A DNA stretch of 5,274 nt, taken from positions 1-5,274 of the forward strand of contig LJTS01000231.1 in NCBI GenBank assembly GCA_001304425.1, read 5' to 3'. The stretch comes from Betaproteobacteria bacterium SG8_40 (GTDB lineage: Bacteria; Pseudomonadota; Gammaproteobacteria; Burkholderiales; Eutrophovitaceae). Below, in pieces: positions 1 to 5,274 of this stretch. The notes beneath the pieces were generated by a model, which was not told where the DNA came from, did not search any database, and saw only the letters and a program-made list of their open reading frames with translations. Position 1 is the first letter of the stretch; each line of letters starts with the position of its first letter. A program made the translations under genes and the position numbers.

Positions 1-636
1 TCGAAGGGCGTGGCGGACAGGGTGAGCTATGCCGACTACAGACACCCCGAACTGAATCCCGTTTGCGACGACATCGAATGTCGCGACATGGGCCTGCTTA
101 GCGGCCTGCAGGACTACGTGGATTCACAAACCGGGGATATTCTGATCGTGCTGCACCAGATGGGCAACCACGGTCCTGCTTACTTTAAACGCTATCCGCC
201 GGAATTCGAGCGGTTCCGTCCCGCCTGCAAGTCAGAGGATCTTTCTCTTTGCACGCTGGAAGAGATCGGTAATGCATATGACAATGCGATCCTGTATACC
301 GACCATTTCCTTGCAGCAACCATCGACTTTTTGCAGAAAAATACCCCGAGGTTCGAAACGGCAATGATCTATATCGGCGATCATGGCGAGTCGCTCGGAG
401 AGGACGGTTTATACCTGCATGGGGTTCCTTACATTCTGGCGCCGGACGAACAGATCGATGTGCCGCTGATCATCTGGGCAGGCGAATCGTCGGACATCGA
501 TATTAACAGCGCAATCGCGGCGAAAGACAAAATCAATTCGCATGACGCGATCTCCGGAGCTTTGCTTAGCCTGTTCGAAGTCGAATCCTCACTCACCGAA
601 CAGTATGACAAGCTTTTTACGCTCCGCGAAGAATAA
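1..636 (+). CDS. eptA: Phosphoethanolamine transferase, EptA/MCR family (C-terminal part, 5' end outside window)
   Basis: Enzymes of this family sit in the inner membrane with a periplasmic sulfatase-fold domain. They move phosphoethanolamine from phosphatidylethanolamine to lipid A, which lowers surface negative charge and polymyxin binding. The visible 211 residues are the second half of the catalytic domain; the reading frame is open to the window edge, so the GTG at 10 is not a real start. Family marks are the MGNHGP segment (His at 169-171, matching the MGSHGP histidine of MCR/EptA), the zinc-binding Asp-His of GDHGESLGE (379-384) and the His of YLHG (418-420). Two cysteine pairs (CDDIEC near 64-81, and cysteines near 226 and 250) fit the conserved disulfides. 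The membrane helices and the nucleophile threonine lie outside the window. Full-length members are about 540 residues. It is convergent with the iron operon, so it is a separate transcription unit. Family assignment is secure; lipid A as acceptor is inferred, and other Ept subtypes are possible. Confidence 0.93.
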   Translation, partial: SKGVADRVSYADYRHPELNPVCDDIECRDMGLLSGLQDYVDSQTGDILIVLHQMGNHGPAYFKRYPPEFERFRPACKSEDLSLCTLEEIGNAYDNAILYTDHFLAATIDFLQKNTPRFETAMIYIGDHGESLGEDGLYLHGVPYILAPDEQIDVPLIIWAGESSDIDINSAIAAKDKINSHDAISGALLSLFEVESSLTEQYDKLFTLREE

Positions 637-659
637 GGTCGCGCAAGCGCAAGACTTGA

Positions 660-1391
660 TCAGAACTCATATTCAAGCATGACCCGGTATATCTGGTCCG
701 GGCTGTCGCTGTCCACACCGAAAATGATGCCCAACTCCCACAGAAGTTTGCGGCCTTCACCCATGCGGGCCGACCCGACCGCCACCGGACCGAGGCCCTT
801 GAAATCCTGTCCGCTGTATAACTCTATCGCTGGCTCAAAAAACCTAGCGTACCGGTAACGCAGCTGCGCCTTTAGCTCCGTCTCCCATTCGTTGTTTACA
901 TCACCACCCCACTCGTAAATCAGCCACAGATTCACGGTGCCGGCCCACTGCCCGAATTCCTTTTCTGCAATGACCGCCGAACTGAGTTCCTGTATATCCT
1001 TGCCGCGCTCCTTCTCGAGCTCGAACAACAGGCCCCAGTCGGCCCAGTATTCGCCCTGCTCGGTCAACTGCCACAATAATTCCGCCTCAAACCCTTCGAG
1101 AGAGAGATTGTCGCCATGCCTGTTAGCGCCGATCAGGTAGAACTCGCCGCGAAACCGCTCGGCGAAGGCATGCGCGAATGCAAACTGATGAATCTGGATG
1201 CCGTCAACGGCAGCATCGTCGGATTCGACAAAAATCGAGCGGTATTCGAGTTCGCGTTCGATCGGGTTTACGTAGGGATGATAGACCTTGTCCACTACAA
1301 AGCCATCCGCCATGGCGCCTGCGGAAAAGCCGCTCATCAGCGTGCTCAATGCAATAACGCAAAAACGGGCGCCACGCAATTGCTCACGCAT
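660..1391 (-). CDS. Secreted protein, predicted small outer-membrane beta-barrel, last gene of iron operon
   Basis: I do not recognise a named family. The protein has 243 residues from the ATG at 1391. It starts with a typical signal peptide: basic MREQLRGAR, then a hydrophobic stretch, with likely cleavage after AMA at residue 28. The mature part has no long hydrophobic helix. It shows alternating polar/apolar, aromatic-rich strands (around residues 82-90, 100-110, 116-125, 150-160, 171-181, 214-225 and 234-243) and ends in Tyr-Glu-Phe, the aromatic C-terminus recognised by the BAM machinery. I infer an outer-membrane barrel of about 8-10 strands. The start at 1391 overlaps the permease stop by 8 bases and has a GGA 8 bases upstream. 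The ATG at 1397 is a close alternative; an upstream start at 1475 would put 28 extra residues before the signal peptide and is unlikely. Its position suggests a role in iron passage or sensing at the outer membrane, which is unproven. Confidence 0.8.
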   Translation of the reverse strand: MREQLRGARFCVIALSTLMSGFSAGAMADGFVVDKVYHPYVNPIERELEYRSIFVESDDAAVDGIQIHQFAFAHAFAERFRGEFYLIGANRHGDNLSLEGFEAELLWQLTEQGEYWADWGLLFELEKERGKDIQELSSAVIAEKEFGQWAGTVNLWLIYEWGGDVNNEWETELKAQLRYRYARFFEPAIELYSGQDFKGLGPVAVGSARMGEGRKLLWELGIIFGVDSDSPDQIYRVMLEYEF

Positions 1392-2184
1392 GGGCATTTT
1401 CCAAAGAAGCCGTGCCGCTTCGTCCGGCTGCCATGGCCAGGAAAATAATAATGACAAAGGACGATAAATGAACAATCAGATGCAGCGGGGTGGGCGTCGA
1501 TTCGTAACCGATCAACGCGTAAAGCAACTGACCGGACACCGAGTTCTCTTCGACAAGCCAGGAGCTGTCCCATACAGGATACTGCGAAGGCAGCCAGTCC
1601 GCCTGAATTAACAGCTGAGCAACCTGTGCTGCCATGCCGGCCGCCACCAAGGATAGCAAAAGCCCCCCGACAATCACGGCGGCACGTCGTTTAAGGCTCA
1701 ACAGCGAGTAATAAAAGACGGCACCGGCGCTGACACCGATACCTGCGCCGATGGCGCTGCCGGCGAGCACCGGCACGAGCAGGTCCCTGGCCTGCAAAAA
1801 GCCGGAAAGATAGATCATGACCTCGGAACCCTCTCGCACGATAGCCAGGGCCACACTAATTGCCATAACCACCGCAAGAACATTCTCGGAAACAGGACGG
1901 TCCTGATGTCGGCGCATCGCCAGGATTGCAACAATACACAGCAGAACGTAGATCGCCATCTGTAACGCCGCGTTGACTACTTCCTGCCCGACTCCCTCGA
2001 ACCACTCGGACACGATATCGATATTGAATCCGTATACGGCGGCCCCAAGTATTCCCGTGACAATCGCAATGAACGCCCAGCTGCTCACAATGCTTAGTCG
2101 TTTGGATAGCGATAGCAAAAGGCTTAAAAGCAAAGCCGCTTCGAGCACTTCGCGCAAAACAAAAATTACGGATGTCAGCAGCAT
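1384..2184 (-). CDS. FTR1-family iron permease (EfeU/FtrC-like)
   Basis: This is an inner-membrane permease for high-affinity iron import. In the family, iron delivered by a periplasmic partner is moved through glutamate-lined REXXE motifs. Both motifs are present: REVLE at residues 11-15 in the first helix and REGSE at 117-121 in the fourth. Hydrophobic segments at about 4-24, 34-52, 70-90, 103-119, 137-160, 171-194 and 233-254 give the usual seven helices. The 266-residue length fits EfeU/FtrC rather than the much longer PbrT-type lead transporters. The start is supported by a GAGGG ribosome-binding site (2192-2196) seven bases upstream, which overlaps the stop of the cupredoxin-like gene. 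The stop overlaps the start of the barrel gene. The neighbouring cupredoxin places it with Ftr/Efe-type systems. Whether it takes iron from Fe(II) or Fe(III) cannot be read from the sequence. Confidence 0.94.
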   Translation of the reverse strand: MLLTSVIFVLREVLEAALLLSLLLSLSKRLSIVSSWAFIAIVTGILGAAVYGFNIDIVSEWFEGVGQEVVNAALQMAIYVLLCIVAILAMRRHQDRPVSENVLAVVMAISVALAIVREGSEVMIYLSGFLQARDLLVPVLAGSAIGAGIGVSAGAVFYYSLLSLKRRAAVIVGGLLLSLVAAGMAAQVAQLLIQADWLPSQYPVWDSSWLVEENSVSGQLLYALIGYESTPTPLHLIVHLSSFVIIIFLAMAAGRSGTASLENAHA

Positions 2185-2194
2185 CGATTAACCC

Positions 2195-2521
2195 TCATTC
2201 CGCAATCACGATGCCCTGCGCCGTTTTCGGGTTGAATTCACCGAAAAACGGATACTCGCCGGGCTTTAGCGGGCCGATAAAGATGACCGCCTTCGACGAG
2301 CCCATGACGACTTTTTCCCGGTTCAGTTCGTAACTTTCGAACTCTTCCGGCGTGGGGTCGCGGTTATAAACGACCAATTTAATTTTCTGGCCGGCGGGCA
2401 CCCTGACCTCGGAAGGCAGGAACAAATGATCGCGGATCTCGATCTCTATCACCGGAGTCGCCGCGCGCGCAGGAACGGCGCATACCGCGAACGTAAGCAA
2501 CAGTCCAAGTCGCCTGCTCAT
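2195..2521 (-). CDS. Periplasmic cupredoxin-like protein (FtrB / EfeO N-domain type)
   Basis: The precursor is 108 residues: a signal peptide (MSRRLGLLLTFAVCAVPARA, likely cut near residue 20) and one cupredoxin domain of about 88 residues. The domain begins with the beta-strand IEIEIRDHLFLPSEVRVPAG and includes TPEEFES (57-63), LNREK (66-70) and the closing strand region PFFGEF (91-96), a pattern typical of FtrB-like cupredoxins and the EfeO N-terminal domain. In those systems the protein is thought to bind or oxidise Fe(II), with copper, and pass iron to the FTR1 permease. The mature domain has no cysteine, so a classical type 1 blue-copper site is absent. Candidate metal ligands are His32, Met73 and the glutamates at 59, 60, 62 and 95. 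The start codon overlaps the kinase stop as ATGA, and the permease follows after 10 bases. Role in iron transport is inferred from family and context. Confidence 0.9.
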   Translation of the reverse strand: MSRRLGLLLTFAVCAVPARAATPVIEIEIRDHLFLPSEVRVPAGQKIKLVVYNRDPTPEEFESYELNREKVVMGSSKAVIFIGPLKPGEYPFFGEFNPKTAQGIVIAE

Positions 2522-3879
2522 GCCGCTGACCTGCCCGAGTTTGCGGACGATGCGGCCGGAAACCTCACGGTAACGGCAAGACCGGTCGGGAAGCTCGACT
2601 CTCCCAGGCTGATGCTGGCACCGTGAATATCAACAAGGTGCCGAACGATTGCCAGGCCGATACCGCTGCCGACGATGCCCGGATCTTGCCTGTCGCTGCC
2701 CAGCCTGTAAAAGCGCTCGAATACCTTGTCGCGCTGATCAGCCGGTATTCCGGGCCCGTTGTCCTCTACCGTCAATTCCACCTCGTTACCCTTGTGCTTG
2801 ATAGTGACCCTGATCTCGCAACCGGAACCACTGTACTTGCTGGCGTTTTCTATCAGGTTCGTCAAAAGAGTACGCAATGCAAAGGCATCGCCTCGCATGG
2901 GCGAGCGATCAGCCACCAATTCGATCTGCTGTTGCTTCGCTTCGAGCTGCGGATACAGCGCCGCGATGACCTGGCGCGCAACACCCGCCAGATCCAAATC
3001 GGTGAAGTTGGCCGCAAACTGTTCCGGTGTCGTCCGATAAAGCATGAGCACCTGCTCAACCGAATGTTCCATGCGTTCAACGGCCGCCTTCAATGGCCTT
3101 AGCGCAACCATACCCTCATCGGCGTCGCGCAGTAAATTGTGCAGTTGCACTTTCAGTACGCTGATCGGAGTACGCAACTCGTGTGCCGCATCGGCGGCGA
3201 AGCGCTTCTCGCGCTCGAATGATGCTTCAAGACGTCGCAGCAGATCATTAATTGAATTGATAAGCACCGCCAGCTCCTGAGGCGGTTCAAAATCGGCTAC
3301 AGGACTCAGATCATCACTGCGCTTATTACCCATTTCCCCCGCAAGATCCTTTAATGGTCGCAATCCGCGGCCCACGATAATCCAGATCAACAAACCGGCC
3401 AGCGGCAGCCCAAGAATGATCGGCAGGATCGATTCAAGAATGACGCTTTCGGCCAGGTTGAATCGAACATCGGCGCGCTCGGCGACGATCAGCCAGCGCT
3501 CCGTATCCGGCACATAACGGCTGAATGCCCGCCAGCGATAACCGGCAAAGTTTACGTCGGCATAGCCGACAACCAATGGAGCGACGGGCTCCGCAAGATT
3601 TTCGGGAGCAACCCCGGCTGATGACAACAGCTCGCCGTGGTGCCAGACCTGGAAAGCGATACCGGGACCATCGCCCATCACCGTTGCCAACACGGCCGGG
3701 CTGCTCTCCAGACCGCCGGCAGTCAACGCAAGCACATCGGCGATATCGGCGAGCTGGGCATCGAATAACTGCTCAGCCTTGGCCATGCTGGTCCTGTAAC
3801 CATGCAACGCCGTCAGAAAATTTATCAGCGTGATGGTCGCCAGCAGCACCACCACCAAAAAGCGGCGGATCGAACTCAC
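2518..3879 (-). CDS. Sensor histidine kinase, QseC/PmrB-like
   Basis: This 453-residue inner-membrane kinase would sense a periplasmic signal and phosphorylate the response regulator encoded just upstream. In order it shows: first membrane helix (about 6-25); periplasmic region (about 27-147) with features of the QseC/TctE-type sensor domain (FQVWHHGELLSS, GYRWRAFSRYVPDTERW); second helix (about 148-169); a HAMP linker (about 170-222); the H-box AADAAHELRTP with phospho-accepting His233; the N-box NLIENASKYS (Asn345); G1 EDNGPGIP (372-379); F-box VFERFYRLG (387-394); and G2 GSGIGLAIV (404-412). All catalytic boxes are intact. The start is GTG and shares GTGA with the regulator stop; GGTGA seven bases upstream can serve as ribosome-binding site. 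The periplasmic region lacks the ExxE motifs with which enterobacterial PmrB binds ferric iron. Signal is unknown; iron or envelope stress is inferred from neighbours. Confidence 0.95.
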   Translation of the reverse strand: MSSIRRFLVVVLLATITLINFLTALHGYRTSMAKAEQLFDAQLADIADVLALTAGGLESSPAVLATVMGDGPGIAFQVWHHGELLSSAGVAPENLAEPVAPLVVGYADVNFAGYRWRAFSRYVPDTERWLIVAERADVRFNLAESVILESILPIILGLPLAGLLIWIIVGRGLRPLKDLAGEMGNKRSDDLSPVADFEPPQELAVLINSINDLLRRLEASFEREKRFAADAAHELRTPISVLKVQLHNLLRDADEGMVALRPLKAAVERMEHSVEQVLMLYRTTPEQFAANFTDLDLAGVARQVIAALYPQLEAKQQQIELVADRSPMRGDAFALRTLLTNLIENASKYSGSGCEIRVTIKHKGNEVELTVEDNGPGIPADQRDKVFERFYRLGSDRQDPGIVGSGIGLAIVRHLVDIHGASISLGESSFPTGLAVTVRFPAASSANSGRSAA

Positions 3880-4535
3880 GCCTCTTTCACCGTATATCCG
3901 ACACCCCGCACGGTCGCAATGAAGTCCGAACCCAACTTTTTACGCAGATGATGAATATGGACTTCCAGAGCGTTGCTGGCGACTTCCTCACCCCAGCTGT
4001 AAAGCTTGTTCTCCAGGCTGTCGCGAGTCTGCACACGGCCGGCATTTTCCATCAAGACTTTGAGCAGCATGTATTCTCTGCGGGGCAAGTCCGCGGGCTC
4101 GCCGTTCACGGTTACCGTCTGACTCGTCGTGTCCAGGTTGACGGCCCCGACGGAAATCACATTGCTGCTGCTGGTTCCCATGCGTCGACCGAGAACGCGC
4201 AGGCGCGCAAGCAACTCGGCCATTTCGAAGGGCTTGGCGAGGTAGTCATCTGCCCCGCTGTCCAGTCCGGCAACCTTGTCACCTAGCGAGTCGCGGGCCG
4301 TCAGGACCAGTACAGGCAAATCGCGATGCTGCCGACGCAGCTGCCGAAGCACGTCCAGACCATCTTTGTCGGGCAGCCCGAGATCCAGGATAACTATTTC
4401 GGGCGTCTCGGTGCCTATTACGTGGAGTGCAGCCTTAGCGGTGCCCACATGATTGATGGACAGGCCTTCTTTGCGCAGCGCCTCAAGCAGGCCGGTGGCC
4501 AGATCCTGATCGTCTTCTACCAATAGTATGGACAT
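3876..4535 (-). CDS. OmpR/PhoB-family response regulator, QseB/PmrA-like
   Basis: This is the cytoplasmic partner of the adjacent kinase and a DNA-binding transcription factor. Counting from the ATG at 4535 (219 residues), the receiver domain (about 1-115) has the acidic pair in VEDDQD (Asp8, Asp9), the phospho-accepting Asp51 in VILDLGLPDKDG, Thr79 in LVLTARD and Lys101 in YLAKPF. The C-terminal winged-helix domain (about 125-217) carries the family pattern LPRREYMLLKVLM, SNALEVHIHHLRKKLG and TVRGVGYTV. The start is chosen because MSILLVEDD is the usual family beginning. A TTG at 4550, in frame and five codons upstream, has the better ribosome-binding site, so the true protein may carry the extra residues MYNRA. 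As first gene of the operon it probably regulates its own operon; control of the neighbouring eptA-like gene is possible by analogy with PmrA but unproven. Confidence 0.94.
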   Translation of the reverse strand: MSILLVEDDQDLATGLLEALRKEGLSINHVGTAKAALHVIGTETPEIVILDLGLPDKDGLDVLRQLRRQHRDLPVLVLTARDSLGDKVAGLDSGADDYLAKPFEMAELLARLRVLGRRMGTSSSNVISVGAVNLDTTSQTVTVNGEPADLPRREYMLLKVLMENAGRVQTRDSLENKLYSWGEEVASNALEVHIHHLRKKLGSDFIATVRGVGYTVKEA

Positions 4536-4540
4536 CGCGC

Positions 4541-4552
4541 GATTGTACAATC
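4541..4552. promoter_or_regulatory. Perfect 12-bp palindrome with -10-like element at regulator start
   Basis: GATTGTACAATC reads the same on both strands and ends five bases upstream of the regulator ATG (4535). On the - strand it contains TACAAT (4547-4542), five of six matches to the -10 consensus. A promoter using it would start transcription about at the ATG and give a leaderless message. I see no good -35 element 16-18 bases upstream, so this would need an activator, or the palindrome may be an operator or chance. Confidence 0.3.
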
Positions 4553-4558
4553 AGCGAG

Positions 4559-4564
4559 CCTTCT
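4559..4564 (-). promoter_or_regulatory. Ribosome-binding site candidate favouring a TTG start for the response regulator
   Basis: AGAAGG lies eight bases upstream of the in-frame TTG at 4550 but 23 bases upstream of the ATG at 4535. The ATG itself has no purine-rich motif at normal distance. The spacing therefore favours TTG initiation, against the family convention of starting at MSILLVEDD. Confidence 0.4.
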
Positions 4565-4575
4565 ACGGGCACCCG

Positions 4576-4590
4576 AAAGGTAATTCCTTT
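4576..4590. promoter_or_regulatory. 15-bp imperfect palindrome in the gap upstream of the regulator
   Basis: AAAGG and CCTTT arms flank a five-base centre (TAATT) in the 55-base gap between the dehydrogenase stop and the regulator. The site could be an operator for autoregulation or for another repressor. OmpR-family regulators usually bind direct repeats, and it does not match a Fur box, so function is uncertain. Confidence 0.25.
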
Positions 4591-4601
4591 TGTCTGCGGT
4601 T

Positions 4602-4621
4602 GCGGCTAACCGGCAAGCCGC
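4602..4621 (-). other. Small stem-loop overlapping the dehydrogenase stop codon
   Basis: On the - strand, GCGGCT and AGCCGC form a 6-bp GC-rich stem with an 8-base loop spanning the TAG stop (4606-4608). No U-run follows, so it is not a standard intrinsic terminator. It might weakly attenuate read-through into the regulator operon or mark a processing site. Confidence 0.25.
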
Positions 4622-5274
4622 TTGATGGTAGGCAGTTGCTTCCCCAGAGCCGAATCGACGAGTCGGGGCAACAAGCCATTCAGGCGAACAAACAGTTTTT
4701 CAGGCCAGCCGAGGAAGTAGTCTCCGCCGGTTTTGCGAGTCAACAGACGCAAAAGGCTGTCCACAACAACCGAGGGCGGATCCATGGCATTGCCCAGCTC
4801 TTTGTTCAACTGGACGACTGCCGCGCTATTCATGTCGGTGCGGGTGGCGCGCGGCGCGACGTAATAAACCTGCACACCCGTGTCGGCCAACTCTCTGCGC
4901 AGCGTTTCAGTAAAGCCGCGCAGCCCGAATTTGCTCGCGCAATAGCTCGCGAAGCCGGGATGACCAATTGAACCAAATGTCGAGCCGATATTGACAATAG
5001 CCGACTCGGGCCGGCTCTTCAGGAGCGGCAACAGCCCCTGGCACAGCAACATGGGCACGACAAGATTGATAGTCATCATGAGTTCGATACGCGCGGCGTT
5101 TTGCTTCTCGAGCAACGCATACTCACTCATGCCGGCTGCATTAATAAGAATATCGATATCGCCGAGCTCGCGGCAACGATCCAGTAATTTTTCCCGGCCA
5201 TCCGCCGAACAGAGGTTAGCCGCGACAATGACGTGCTCCGGCCCCAAATGCTCTGCCGTCTTTTGCAGCCCCAC
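4606..5274 (-). CDS. Short-chain dehydrogenase/reductase (N-terminus outside window)
   Basis: This is a classical SDR-type NAD(P)-dependent oxidoreductase. The visible 223 codons include the stop; the frame is open to the window edge and the GTG at 5274 is not the true start, because the N-terminal TGxxxGxG cofactor loop (about 40 residues) is missing. Visible family marks, counted from 5274, are NAAG (45-48, the NNAG motif), Asn70, the catalytic Ser98 in IVNIGSTFG, and the YxxxK pair Tyr111/Lys115 in YCASKFG. After the last core strand the usual PG is replaced by PRATRT (141-146). The C-terminal tail (about 178-222) is longer than in a minimal SDR, with LFVRLNGLLPRLVD and a basic end, possibly a membrane-touching segment. 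Substrate cannot be told from the sequence. It is on the same strand as the regulator, 55 bases upstream of its TTG, so it may belong to another operon that reads through or stops there. Confidence 0.92.
   Translation of the reverse strand: MGLQKTAEHLGPEHVIVAANLCSADGREKLLDRCRELGDIDILINAAGMSEYALLEKQNAARIELMMTINLVVPMLLCQGLLPLLKSRPESAIVNIGSTFGSIGHPGFASYCASKFGLRGFTETLRRELADTGVQVYYVAPRATRTDMNSAAVVQLNKELGNAMDPPSVVVDSLLRLLTRKTGGDYFLGWPEKLFVRLNGLLPRLVDSALGKQLPTIKRLAG

Noticed and set aside
1..636. Acquired mcr colistin-resistance gene
   Set aside because: The motifs are shared by intrinsic EptA enzymes, and no insertion sequence or plasmid marker is visible. The setting looks chromosomal.
637..659. 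Bidirectional terminator between the convergent genes
   Set aside because: The gap has only a tiny GCGC-AA-GCGC repeat and a 5-bp CTTGA/TCAAG pair with a long loop reaching into the barrel gene. There is no stable stem followed by a T-run on either strand.
1116..1448. 110-codon open frame on the + strand, with others at 937-1140, 3525-3833 and 3948-4286
   Set aside because: All are antisense to convincing genes and encode low-complexity or motif-free translations.
1346..1573. 75-codon frame on the - strand across the permease/barrel junction
   Set aside because: It overlaps two better-supported genes in another frame and shows no signal peptide, domain or start context of its own.
2623..3102. 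159-codon open frame on the + strand
   Set aside because: It is antisense to the catalytic part of the histidine kinase, whose boxes are fully intact. The open frame reflects codon bias of the real gene.
3439..3799. PmrB-type ferric iron ExxE motif in the kinase periplasmic region
   Set aside because: I read the whole region and found spacings such as ENLAE, but no ExxE, so direct PmrB-like iron binding cannot be claimed.
4528..4971. 147-codon open frame on the + strand
   Set aside because: It lies antisense to the SDR and the start of the regulator, both of which have clear family motifs. Its translation shows no recognisable domain and it has no credible ribosome-binding context.

Overview
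The window looks like a chromosomal segment from a proteobacterium, most likely a gammaproteobacterium. The basis is moderately GC-rich DNA, dense gene packing, a QseBC/PmrAB-style two-component system, an EptA-type lipid A phosphoethanolamine transferase and a predicted outer-membrane protein, which together require a lipid A-bearing Gram-negative envelope. I cannot name the genus from the sequence alone. I see no mobile elements, RNA genes or CRISPR array.

Layout: (1) Positions 1-636 on the + strand hold the C-terminal part of an EptA/MCR-family phosphoethanolamine transferase, whose beginning lies left of the window. (2) After a 23-base convergent gap, everything else is on the - strand and reads right to left. 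It starts with a short-chain dehydrogenase/reductase whose N-terminus lies right of the window (4606-5274) and a 55-base gap containing two palindromes. Then come an OmpR-family response regulator, a QseC-like sensor kinase, a secreted cupredoxin-like protein, an FTR1-family iron permease and a small secreted protein that looks like an outer-membrane beta-barrel.

The five genes from regulator to barrel are very tightly packed. Regulator/kinase and kinase/cupredoxin share 4-base stop/start overlaps (GTGA, ATGA), cupredoxin and permease are 10 bases apart, and permease and barrel overlap by 8 bases. This is almost certainly one translationally coupled operon.

The likely biology is high-affinity iron uptake of the Ftr/Efe type. 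The cupredoxin-like protein would handle iron in the periplasm, the FTR1 permease (two REXXE motifs) would carry it across the inner membrane, and the barrel could act at the outer membrane. The dedicated sensor/regulator pair probably controls the operon. The P19 (FtrA) and polyferredoxin (FtrD) partners of classical Ftr systems are not in the window. The neighbouring eptA-like gene recalls the enterobacterial PmrAB circuit, where iron sensing controls lipid A modification, so one regulator could serve both jobs here. That link is a hypothesis based on position.
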